From CAG-917 sp051883555 (GTDB lineage: Bacteria; Bacillota; Clostridia; Christensenellales; CAG-917): a stretch of DNA of 43,728 nt. Made by a program: the position numbers and the translations under genes. Within the stretch, counting starts at the first letter, position 1. Every line of letters begins with the position of its first letter. Positions 24,550 through 32,149 of this stretch are shown here, one piece after another. Below the pieces are notes generated by a model. It was not told where the DNA came from. It did not search any database and saw only the letters and a list, made by a program, of their open reading frames with translations. The stretch is taken from the NCBI GenBank assembly GCA_051883555.1, contig JBJETY010000050.1:1-43728 (forward strand), read 5' to 3'.

Positions 24550-26406
24550 TCAGTCTTTTCTTATGATTTCCGTTAAACCGTAATATTTAATTTCTTCAAT
24601 CGTTTTTACGGCTTTTTCTTTCGTCGGGACAATAATTCCTTTGAACTCTGCTTCGCCACGTTTTAGTATAAACCTAAAACCGTGGTCCACGTCGCCGCTA
24701 ATACTGAACGTGCCCGATTTAATGGCAAGTTTAAAACTGTTTATATGGGAGAGCAAAATTTTGATATCGTCAAAACCGCCTCGACCGTAAATCGCCTCGT
24801 TTTTGTTAGTAAACAAATGATATCTGAGCTTTCCGTCGTCGGAAGTCATAATCTGATATCTTCCGAACACGATAGCTTCGTCGAATTCCCCGACGTTTGG
24901 AGTATGCGATATAATGCGTTTAAGATATGCGTCGCTTACCTTATCCGTTTTCTGCGATGGCTTTATAGTCGCTTCGTTTGCTTTTGCCAACTCTTTCTCA
25001 AGACGTTTTGCAAATTCGATTTCGCGTTCGATTTCCTTTTGAGCTTTTTTCAACTCGTTGAATTCTTCAGCAAGACGAGCAGCTTCCGCTTCTGCCTCAA
25101 CGTGATTATTTACATCGGATTTTGTTTCTTCATTTTTTGCGTCCGTATTATCTTCAAGGTTGTCGGCAGAATTTTCTTGTAAAACAAAATTTTCCTGTAC
25201 GGCAGAAATTTCCTGCCAAGGCACATTTGAAATTTCGTCCTGTTTTTCAAAATCAAGCGATGAAGTTTTGGTTTCATCGGACGTTTTATCTGCCCCGTCT
25301 TCAGTCATCACACTCAACGCAGACTTATCTGCAATTAATGCTGCATTTTCAACGGAAACAGATATATTTAAGTTTTCGCTTTCCGTTCTATCGATTTCTA
25401 GGCTTTCACTGTCATCAGCAACTTGAACTGTTTCGCTTTGAGCGTCAAAGACCGCCTCGACCTTTTTACCGCAGTTGCCGCAGAATTTTGCATTGGCTTC
25501 AAGCTTTTCGCCGCAAGAAGAACAATAAAGCGTTTTATTTGAATTATCCGGGCCGACCGTTTTGACGTTTTCTGTTCCGCCGTTTGAGTTTGCGTTTTCG
25601 TCCGATACGCTTTCGACAGACACGATACCGACGTTTTGCGTTTCATCGATTAATGTCTCTTTATCATGAGAGGCGTTTTCCGCAGTAAGTTCGTTTCCTG
25701 TCGGATTTTCGACGCCTGACGCGTCTTCAACAGGTTTATCCGTATCTTCAACAGGTTTATTTATAATAGGCAAAACAGGTTCGCCTGAATTTATCGGAAT
25801 GAATTCAGCCTTTTCTTTTTCGACCTCGGCGGCGCTAAGCGTTTCAATAACCGTTCTTGTAGCTCCCAAAGTAACTCTTTCGATTTGCTTTTCGCCGTCA
25901 GTCTTATTTCTGAAAATCTTAGGAAGGTCAATCGGCGTAAAACTTGTGCGGTATTCAGGCGTTATTTTCGCCCCCGAAACAAACGGCTTGCTTTCAAGCA
26001 CGATAGCATTTTCCGTATCGTCGAATTTCTTTTTCGGAAGAGAAGGCGTTTCGACAACCATAGAAGCGTTAGCTTCGTCCGTATCGTCGTATTCGAATTC
26101 AGGTTTCGCGTCGTCCATATCCATAATGCGTTCGGTAGCAACCGTGATACTTTCGCCGGGTACGGAATCTATTTCAAAATATGAGTCGCCGTCTCTTAAA
26201 ACAAATTTTCCGTTGTCGGAAACTTCGTATTTTTTACCGTTTACTCGCTTGAAACGTTTCTTTTCCCAACCTGCCATAGCGAGGTTATCACGAATCAAAC
26301 CGCCTATCGTAAATATCAAAACTAAAATGCCTAAAACGACAAGTAAAGGATACTTGACGTAATCACGTTGTAATATATCTAAAAAGACTAAAAAATATTG
26401 GTTCAT
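24550..26406 (-). CDS. Membrane-anchored zinc-ribbon protein with YegP-like end
   Basis: 618 residues. A membrane segment at about 18-37 (YPLLVVLGILVLIFTIGGLI), then an ordered part with VNGKKYEVSDNGKFVLRDGD, a long acidic low-complexity region (with the repeat KPVEDTDKPVEDA), a zinc ribbon CSSCGEKLEANAKFCGNCG near 295-313 (two CxxC pairs), a second acidic stretch, a charged coiled coil (AEAEAARLAEEFNELKKAQ onward, about 445-490), and a C-terminal globular part with repeated phrases FDEAIVFGRYQIMTSDDGKLRYHL and FRFILKRGEAEFKGIIVPTK that look like two DUF1508/YegP units. Single gene with its own promoter and terminator. Such ribbon proteins usually act as adaptors; function unknown. Confidence 0.8.
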   Translation of the reverse strand: MNQYFLVFLDILQRDYVKYPLLVVLGILVLIFTIGGLIRDNLAMAGWEKKRFKRVNGKKYEVSDNGKFVLRDGDSYFEIDSVPGESITVATERIMDMDDAKPEFEYDDTDEANASMVVETPSLPKKKFDDTENAIVLESKPFVSGAKITPEYRTSFTPIDLPKIFRNKTDGEKQIERVTLGATRTVIETLSAAEVEKEKAEFIPINSGEPVLPIINKPVEDTDKPVEDASGVENPTGNELTAENASHDKETLIDETQNVGIVSVESVSDENANSNGGTENVKTVGPDNSNKTLYCSSCGEKLEANAKFCGNCGKKVEAVFDAQSETVQVADDSESLEIDRTESENLNISVSVENAALIADKSALSVMTEDGADKTSDETKTSSLDFEKQDEISNVPWQEISAVQENFVLQENSADNLEDNTDAKNEETKSDVNNHVEAEAEAARLAEEFNELKKAQKEIEREIEFAKRLEKELAKANEATIKPSQKTDKVSDAYLKRIISHTPNVGEFDEAIVFGRYQIMTSDDGKLRYHLFTNKNEAIYGRGGFDDIKILLSHINSFKLAIKSGTFSISGDVDHGFRFILKRGEAEFKGIIVPTKEKAVKTIEEIKYYGLTEIIRKD

Positions 26407-26425
26407 AATTCTCCTGCCAGTTACG

Positions 26426-26454
26426 ATTTTAACAAACCTTACGCTTCAAGTCAA
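26426..26454 (-). promoter_or_regulatory. Promoter of the zinc-ribbon membrane protein gene
   Basis: Minus strand TTGACT (26449-26454), 17-base spacer, TAAAAT (26426-26431), followed by GCAGGAG and the start codon at 26406; almost consensus. Confidence 0.75.
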
Positions 26455-26465
26455 CCGCAACACCG

Positions 26466-27083
26466 TCACCCCATAAATTTTTCCGATTTCAAAAGCATAA
26501 CAAGCGTTTCGACAATAGCGTTAACTCCGAGAGTCGAAGAAAGCGAAACGTGATATTCGGTTGGATCTCCCCATTTTTTGCCGGTATAAAAATCAAAATA
26601 CTGAGCGCGTTTTTTATCGATTTTTTTAATTTCGTCCGTAGCTTTCTTTTCGTCGAGTCCTTTGCGTGCCATAATCCGTTTAACTCTTTCTTCAAAAGGA
26701 GCATGAATAAAGACGTTAAGAACGTGCGGCATATTTTTCAAAACCACGTTTGAACATCTTCCGACGATAACCGCCGATTCGTTGATGGCGATATTCTTGA
26801 TAATTTCAGATTCAACGGAAAAAAGTTTATCGTTCATCGTCAGCTCAAAAGTGCCGTTCGTAGGCATGCCGTAATAACCGGGCATTATAGGAACAAAAAG
26901 CGGATTAGACTGTCTCTCGTCGATTTTCTCGATTGCTTCGCTACTAAAACCGGATTTTTGAGTGGCAAGCTCGATAAGCGTTCTGTCATAACATTTAATA
27001 CCCAGACGATTTGCCAAAGCGATACCTATTTCTTTACCGCCACTACCGTATTGTCTGCCAATTGTAATAACGTAATTTTGCAT
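26466..27083 (-). CDS. Cytidylate kinase-like family protein
   Basis: 205 residues from the ATG at 27083 with GGAGGTGG upstream. It has the nucleotide-binding loop ITIGRQYGSGGKEIG and the family phrase LGIKCYDRTLIELA, AVIVGRCSNVVL, NVFIHAPFEERVKRIM and KKRAQYFDFYTGKKWGD. This group (AAA_33/Cytidylate_kin2) is abundant in Clostridia, distinct from the essential Cmk; the substrate is not known. Stands alone with an extended -10 promoter. Confidence 0.88.
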   Translation of the reverse strand: MQNYVITIGRQYGSGGKEIGIALANRLGIKCYDRTLIELATQKSGFSSEAIEKIDERQSNPLFVPIMPGYYGMPTNGTFELTMNDKLFSVESEIIKNIAINESAVIVGRCSNVVLKNMPHVLNVFIHAPFEERVKRIMARKGLDEKKATDEIKKIDKKRAQYFDFYTGKKWGDPTEYHVSLSSTLGVNAIVETLVMLLKSEKFMG

Positions 27084-27111
27084 AATCCACCTCCGCTTAT
27101 ACCTTTTTATC

Positions 27112-27139
27112 ATTTTAACATACATAAAAAAATAGTCAA
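27112..27139 (-). promoter_or_regulatory. Promoter of the cytidylate kinase-like gene
   Basis: Minus strand TTGACT (27134-27139), 16-base spacer ending TGT, TAAAAT (27112-27117): an extended -10 promoter. Confidence 0.7.
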
Positions 27140-27217
27140 TAGTCAGCTTTTAAATTGAATTTAAATTTAACGCCGTTAAAAAAGCTATTACGAAATAAAT
27201 CTATTGAACAAGACGTT

Positions 27218-28720
27218 TTATAATGCAAGATAATTAAATAAAATAAATAAAAACGTACTTACCGCCCATAAACTTAAAGCGATTTTAATTTTTACGTCAC
27301 GTCTTAAGAATATAAAATCAGACGTTAAAAACGCCGTTCCGTAATAACCTATACAAAATGCGCCCAATCCGCTGACGCTCATATTCGCTATACCGAAGCT
27401 GGAACATGCCAGCACTACGGCTTTGAACGGCAGCAACAGATAGTCCGCTATGACCAAAACGTTGGGAATCGGAATAATCAGCGTAAATACAGCAAGAAAA
27501 ATTATTCCGATAAACATTACGGACATCAACGGCAATACAATTAGATTCGAAAGCAAAAACATAACGGGAAAAGAACCGAATGCCGATGCGGTTATCGGAT
27601 ACGTTAAGATATTAGCAGATAGCGACGTCGCCACCGTTTCCGTAAACTTATTTCGCTTTTTAAACAATCTTATGAAAAACTTATTTAAAAACAGGATACC
27701 CGCCACTGCACACATAGACAGCTGAAAACCTACCGAAAACATTGAAAGCGGACTGTATAGCAAAATTATAATTCCTGCCAATGCTAAAGCAGAAAGGCTG
27801 TCTCTCTTTTTTCCTATTACGCTAGCAAATGAAAGACATATTATCATAATAAACGCACGCACGGCAGACGCTGTAAAATCACACATAACTAGATAACAAA
27901 ACAACGTCAAACCGACTATAAGCAATCTTAACCAACTTTTTGCCTTGCACTTTTTCAGAATAAAATCGATAAACGCGGCAAGCAAACCAATATGCAAACC
28001 CGAAACCGCAAGAGTGTGCGCAAGGCCGCTGACTTTGATATCGTCGTATAAATTGCGGTCGATAAACGTCTTATCGCCAAACAACAACGCTACGGCAATA
28101 TCGGCAGTATCCTGTCTTGTATGTTCGTAAAAGTTTTCTTTTACTTTAAGTTGAATAGAATCGATAAAACCCGGCTCGCTTTCCTTTTGCACCTTGCAAT
28201 CGTTCGTTATGATCGTATATCTTTTTCCGCCCGTAACATTTGATGCAAATATTCCGTCAAACGGTTTATAATCATCACTTATAAGACGTCCGTCAATCGA
28301 AACGTAATCTCCGCTTGAAAAATCAACATCGCTATCGTAATAATATACGTATGCCACCCCTTTAAAACTTTCTCCGTCGACGTTTATTTCATCTATCGTA
28401 AAGCAAATCTTGTCGCTGACGGAAATTTCAGATGTAACCTTTCCCGTAAGAACGAAGTTGCCCGACTCTGCCGTCGTGGCGTTATAAATATCGCATGAAC
28501 CCGTTATCCACAAAAAACCTATTAATATAAACAAAGGAAAAGAACCGATTTTTCTGGTCTTTTTGAAAACGAACGACAAAACAACGGTAATTATCATAAC
28601 CGCCAACAATATAATTCGTCCTAAAAAAGTTTCCAAACAAAGCGCCCCTATTAAAAGCCCTACGCACATAAAAATCAAGGCAAAACACAGCGAACGCTTT
28701 GAAAATAGTCTTACGTTCAT
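27218..28720 (-). CDS. comEC: ComEC/Rec2 family protein without metallo-beta-lactamase domain
   Basis: 500 residues. The N-terminal DUF4131-type region has three membrane segments (10-75) and an OB-like part (VLTGKVTSEISVSDKICF, GDYVSIDGRLISDDYKPFDG). The central competence domain has the diagnostic SGLAHTLAVSGLHIGLLAAF, CDFTASAVRAFIMI and GFQLSMCAVAGILFL, with many membrane segments up to residue 495. In transformable bacteria ComEC is the channel for single-stranded DNA. The usual C-terminal metallo-beta-lactamase domain (about 250 residues) is absent and the gene simply ends after the last membrane segment. No comEA is seen. Start ATG at 28720 behind GAAGGA. Confidence 0.9.
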   Translation of the reverse strand: MNVRLFSKRSLCFALIFMCVGLLIGALCLETFLGRIILLAVMIITVVLSFVFKKTRKIGSFPLFILIGFLWITGSCDIYNATTAESGNFVLTGKVTSEISVSDKICFTIDEINVDGESFKGVAYVYYYDSDVDFSSGDYVSIDGRLISDDYKPFDGIFASNVTGGKRYTIITNDCKVQKESEPGFIDSIQLKVKENFYEHTRQDTADIAVALLFGDKTFIDRNLYDDIKVSGLAHTLAVSGLHIGLLAAFIDFILKKCKAKSWLRLLIVGLTLFCYLVMCDFTASAVRAFIMIICLSFASVIGKKRDSLSALALAGIIILLYSPLSMFSVGFQLSMCAVAGILFLNKFFIRLFKKRNKFTETVATSLSANILTYPITASAFGSFPVMFLLSNLIVLPLMSVMFIGIIFLAVFTLIIPIPNVLVIADYLLLPFKAVVLACSSFGIANMSVSGLGAFCIGYYGTAFLTSDFIFLRRDVKIKIALSLWAVSTFLFILFNYLAL

Positions 28721-28814
28721 TCCAATCCTTCTCGATGCCGAATCGGCAAAGTATATTAATCGGTTTTAAAATTCAGACGGATATCTCATCTGATAAAAAA
28801 ATCGTTTAAAATAA

Positions 28815-28839
28815 ATTTTGCCGCTTTTAGCGGCAAAAT
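28815..28839 (-). terminator. Terminator of the pyrophosphatase gene
   Basis: ATTTTGCCGC and GCGGCAAAAT form a ten-base stem, loop of five, followed on the minus strand by TTATTTT. Nine bases after the stop codon. Confidence 0.85.
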
Positions 28840-28847
28840 CAAGTATT

Positions 28848-29384
28848 TTAATTATTTGCAAATTTCTTTTTGTAAGCGTGAATATTATCTTTAATAATCA
28901 ATTCAGCAAAAGTACGGTCCTTAACCTGAAAAACCGTTGTATCCTTTCCTTCAAGTTGTTTATAAACTCTGAAAAAGTGTGAAATTTCGTCCATAACGTG
29001 AGGAGGAAGTTCTTCGATTTCTTTATAGCAATTCCAATTCGGATCTTTAAACGGAATTGCGATAATCTTATAATCCATATCTCCGCCGTCCTGCATCATA
29101 ATTACGCCTATCGGATAACAACGTACCATTGCCATAGGAACGATAGGTTCGCTGCAAAGGACTAAAACGTCAAGCGGGTCATTGTCGTCGCTATAGGTTT
29201 TCGGAATAAATCCGTAATTTGCAGGATAATGCGTCGAAGTATACAAAACTCTGTCAAGGATGAGCACGCCCGTTTCCTTATCGAGTTCATATTTATTTTT
29301 ACTTCCTTTTGATATTTCGATAACCGCAATAAAGTCGGTCGGTTGAATCCTGGAAGGTTCAATATCGTGCCAAATACAACTCAT
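28848..29384 (-). CDS. ppa: Inorganic pyrophosphatase (family I)
   Basis: 178 residues from the ATG at 29384 (AAGGGGA upstream). Family I signature SDDNDPLDVLVLC holds the metal-binding Asp residues; further active-site stretches are VIEISKGSKNKYELDKETG, HYPANYGFIPKT and DGGDMDYKIIAIPF. It hydrolyses pyrophosphate in the cytoplasm. Many Clostridia use family II or membrane enzymes instead, so the soluble family I form is a usable lineage marker. Single gene with promoter and terminator. Confidence 0.95.
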   Translation of the reverse strand: MSCIWHDIEPSRIQPTDFIAVIEISKGSKNKYELDKETGVLILDRVLYTSTHYPANYGFIPKTYSDDNDPLDVLVLCSEPIVPMAMVRCYPIGVIMMQDGGDMDYKIIAIPFKDPNWNCYKEIEELPPHVMDEISHFFRVYKQLEGKDTTVFQVKDRTFAELIIKDNIHAYKKKFANN

Positions 29385-29404
29385 ATGTAATCCCCTTTTT
29401 TCTA

Positions 29405-29433
29405 ATAATATCACATTAAAAAAAAGTAGTCAA
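29405..29433 (-). promoter_or_regulatory. Promoter of ppa
   Basis: Minus strand TTGACT (29428-29433), 17-base spacer, TATTAT (29405-29410), about 20 nt ahead of the ribosome binding site. Confidence 0.7.
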
Positions 29434-29593
29434 TAAAAAGGCGGATATAAACTCCCCTATAATTTAGATTTGAAATATAACTTTTTCAAGAATTTCAATT
29501 TAAACTTTTTGCCGTAAAACTTTAAGTTTAAAACGTATGAATCTTTATTTATGCTTTTTTACTTAAACCGTTCGATTGATTTTTTTCAAAAAA

Positions 29594-29626
29594 AATATAT
29601 CCTCACGATAAACGTTCGGATATATT
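29594..29626 (-). terminator. Terminator of icd
   Basis: AATATATCC and GGATATATT form a nine-base stem with a 15-base loop; on the minus strand a run of eight T follows. Confidence 0.7.
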
Positions 29627-29679
29627 TTATAGCGTAAATAACTTACAGAATTTTTCAAATGCGTTTATAACGCCGCCAC

Positions 29680-30879
29680 TTACATGCGTTTAACTATTGC
29701 GTCGAAGAAGTCTTCCGTGTTCAAAGCGTTGACTTTAACCGTATCGCTTTTAAAAAGTATTGCAAGGTCTTTCGTCATATCGCCTTCTTCGATAGTTCTG
29801 ATTACTGCGTTTTCAAGTTTTGCAGCAAACTCGCATAATTCCGCCGTTGCGTCAAGCTCGCCGCGTTTACGCAAAGCACCCGTCCATGCAAAAATAGTTG
29901 CAACGGGATTCGTCGACGTCTTCTCGCCTTTTAAGTGACGATAATAATGTCTTGTAACCGTGCCGTGCGCCGCTTCGTATTCGAAGTTTCCGTCAGGCGA
30001 AACAAGAACGGACGTCATCATAGCAAGCGACCCGAAAGCCGTTGCAATCATATCGCTCATTACGTCGCCGTCATAATTTTTGCAAGCCCATATCATTCCG
30101 CCGTTGCTTCTGACGATTCTTGCTACGGCGTCGTCGATTAAGGTGTAAAAATATTCGATGCCCTTTTCTTCGAATTTACTTTTATATTCTTTTTCAAATA
30201 TCTCGCTGAAAATATCCTTAAAGGTATGGTCGTACGTTTTGGATATAGTATCTTTAGTTGAAAACCATAAATCTTTCTTTTCGGATAAAGCATATTCGAA
30301 ACAGCTTCTTGCAAAAGAAGAAATGCTGCTGTCCAGATTATGAACGCCCTGGCAAACTCCGCCGGATTTTTCATAATCGAATATTAACTGCTTGGAAGGC
30401 TTTTTGCCTTCGACTACAAGATACGCTTTGTCTCCCTTTTCGACTTTCGTCTCCACGTTTTTATAAACGTCGCCGTATGCGTGACGGGCAATAACGATAG
30501 GGCTCGTCCAAGTTGGAATCAACGGCGTTATTCCCTTAACGAGAACGGGGGCACGGAAAACGGTGCCGTCAAGAATTGCTCTTATCGTTCCGTTCGGGCT
30601 TTTCCACATCTGCGACAAGTTATATTCTTCGACTCTCTGAGCATTCGGCGTAATCGTGGCGCATTTTACGGCAACGTGATATTTTTTCGTTGCGTTTGCG
30701 GCTTCAACCGTTACGCTGTCTTTTGTCGCTTCTCTGTTTACAAGCGATAAATCGTAATATTCCGATTTTAAATCAACGTAAGGTAAAATCAATTTATCTT
30801 TAACCAAAGTCCAGATAATTCTTGTCATTTCGTCGCCGTCCATTTCGACGATAGGGTTTTTCATTTCGATTTTCTTCAT
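29680..30879 (-). CDS. icd: NADP-dependent isocitrate dehydrogenase, eukaryote-like subfamily
   Basis: 399 residues. It oxidises isocitrate to 2-oxoglutarate with NADP. Features of the homodimeric eukaryote-like type: MDGDEMTRIIW near the start, ATITPNAQRVEEYNL, SPNGTIRAILDGTVFRAP (substrate Ser and Arg), ARHAYGDVYK, KNYDGDVMSD (metal Asp residues) and EAAHGTVTRHYY plus KGEKTSTNPVATIFAW. This is not the E. coli-type enzyme. In an anaerobe without a full cycle it would supply 2-oxoglutarate for glutamate. No citrate synthase or aconitase gene is nearby. Start behind GAGGTGA, with a clear promoter. Confidence 0.95.
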   Translation of the reverse strand: MKKIEMKNPIVEMDGDEMTRIIWTLVKDKLILPYVDLKSEYYDLSLVNREATKDSVTVEAANATKKYHVAVKCATITPNAQRVEEYNLSQMWKSPNGTIRAILDGTVFRAPVLVKGITPLIPTWTSPIVIARHAYGDVYKNVETKVEKGDKAYLVVEGKKPSKQLIFDYEKSGGVCQGVHNLDSSISSFARSCFEYALSEKKDLWFSTKDTISKTYDHTFKDIFSEIFEKEYKSKFEEKGIEYFYTLIDDAVARIVRSNGGMIWACKNYDGDVMSDMIATAFGSLAMMTSVLVSPDGNFEYEAAHGTVTRHYYRHLKGEKTSTNPVATIFAWTGALRKRGELDATAELCEFAAKLENAVIRTIEEGDMTKDLAILFKSDTVKVNALNTEDFFDAIVKRM

Positions 30880-30897
30880 AAGTCACCTCACGTAATT

Positions 30898-30926
30898 ATT
30901 TTAGCAAACTATTACGATTTTCTCAA
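30898..30926 (-). promoter_or_regulatory. Promoter of icd
   Basis: Minus strand TTGAGA (30921-30926), 17-base spacer ending in TGC, TAAAAT (30898-30903). Confidence 0.65.
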
Positions 30927-31027
30927 CTTAATATAAAACTTTAATAAAAACTTTTTTGCGTTAAAATCTTTTTTTGATTCTTTTTTTTGATTTTTCTATT
31001 GCATCTATCGCAAAAATATTTTCTTAA

Positions 31028-32134
31028 TTAACCTTTTTCTCCTTTCAAACTTTTTCCCGAATAAAATTCTAAAACGCCGCTTTTAAAATCAATCGGTTTA
31101 TTCTCATAATCGGCTTCTTCGATTAAATCGGTTAAAAGTTGCTTATAATCGATTCCGAGCGGTTTAAAAAGATAATTTGCAAACGCACCTGGAACAGTGT
31201 TCATTTCGTTTATATAAACTTTTGTTCCGCTTACCAAATAATCGAAACGCACGACGCCCTTTAAACCGAGTTCGCAATAAATACGCCTCGAAGTAGCTTT
31301 TATCAATTCGTTTGTTTCGTCGCCGACGTCAGACGGCATAATCCTTGTGGCGCTACTCTTTTCTCCCCCTACGTATTTATCCGTAAAGCTGAGTATCTCC
31401 CCGCCCGAAATCGGTCTTTCCGTTTCGGAAACCACAATTTTTCCGTTCTTTGAATAACAGGCGCAGTTTACTTCGATAAAATCGCTTATTTCCTTTTCTA
31501 CAACCGCTTTCTCACCGTAATAAAAGGCAACGTCGAGAGAAGATAAAAGCTCTCCTTTATCATGGGCAACGCTTATTCCGATACTGCTTCCCTGACTACA
31601 CGGCTTTATTACCAATGGATAGTCGATAAACGTTTCTATATAATCCGCCGTCTGCATTTTGTCGCCTACATATTCGTCCTTTGTCAGCATAACGTATTTC
31701 GGAACGTTTAAAATCATATTTTCAAAAATCTGTTTGGAAACGAATTTGTCCATACCTATCGCCGACTGCAACACGAAAGGAGAAGTATACGGTATGCGAT
31801 TAAGTTCTAAAAGTCCTTGCAGAGAGCCGTTTTCTCCCGTACCGCCGTGAGTGCATACAAGCGCCGCAGACGGCTCGCATATTTTTTTTATTTTAGAGCC
31901 TTTTACTTCCCAAAGGCAGCCTTCCGACAAAATTACTTTTTTGCAATTCCTTTTTTCGAACGGACAAAAGTCGTCCACCGACGTAAAATCGCCTAAATAC
32001 CATTTATCGGAAATATAAACGGGATAAATTTTATATTTTTCGGCGTCTACGTTTCCCATCGCTTCTATTGCCGTTATTACCGATATATCTCGTTCAACGG
32101 AATCGCCGCCGAATAAAACCAAAACTTTTTTCAT
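31028..32134 (-). CDS. ddl: D-alanine--D-alanine ligase
   Basis: 368 residues. ATP-grasp enzyme that joins two D-Ala for peptidoglycan. N-terminal VLFGGDSVERDISVITA, then CTHGGTGENGSLQGLLEL, KPCSQGSSIGIS (ATP-grasp loop), GGEILSFTDKYVGG (omega loop with Lys-Tyr, the normal D-Ala type rather than the D-lactate type of VanA) and INEMNTVPG (metal-binding Glu and Asn). Start behind GGAGGTG, 15 nt after the murF stop, so MurF and Ddl, consecutive steps, are made together. Confidence 0.95.
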   Translation of the reverse strand: MKKVLVLFGGDSVERDISVITAIEAMGNVDAEKYKIYPVYISDKWYLGDFTSVDDFCPFEKRNCKKVILSEGCLWEVKGSKIKKICEPSAALVCTHGGTGENGSLQGLLELNRIPYTSPFVLQSAIGMDKFVSKQIFENMILNVPKYVMLTKDEYVGDKMQTADYIETFIDYPLVIKPCSQGSSIGISVAHDKGELLSSLDVAFYYGEKAVVEKEISDFIEVNCACYSKNGKIVVSETERPISGGEILSFTDKYVGGEKSSATRIMPSDVGDETNELIKATSRRIYCELGLKGVVRFDYLVSGTKVYINEMNTVPGAFANYLFKPLGIDYKQLLTDLIEEADYENKPIDFKSGVLEFYSGKSLKGEKG

Positions 32135-32149
32135 AGCACCTCCATTCGA

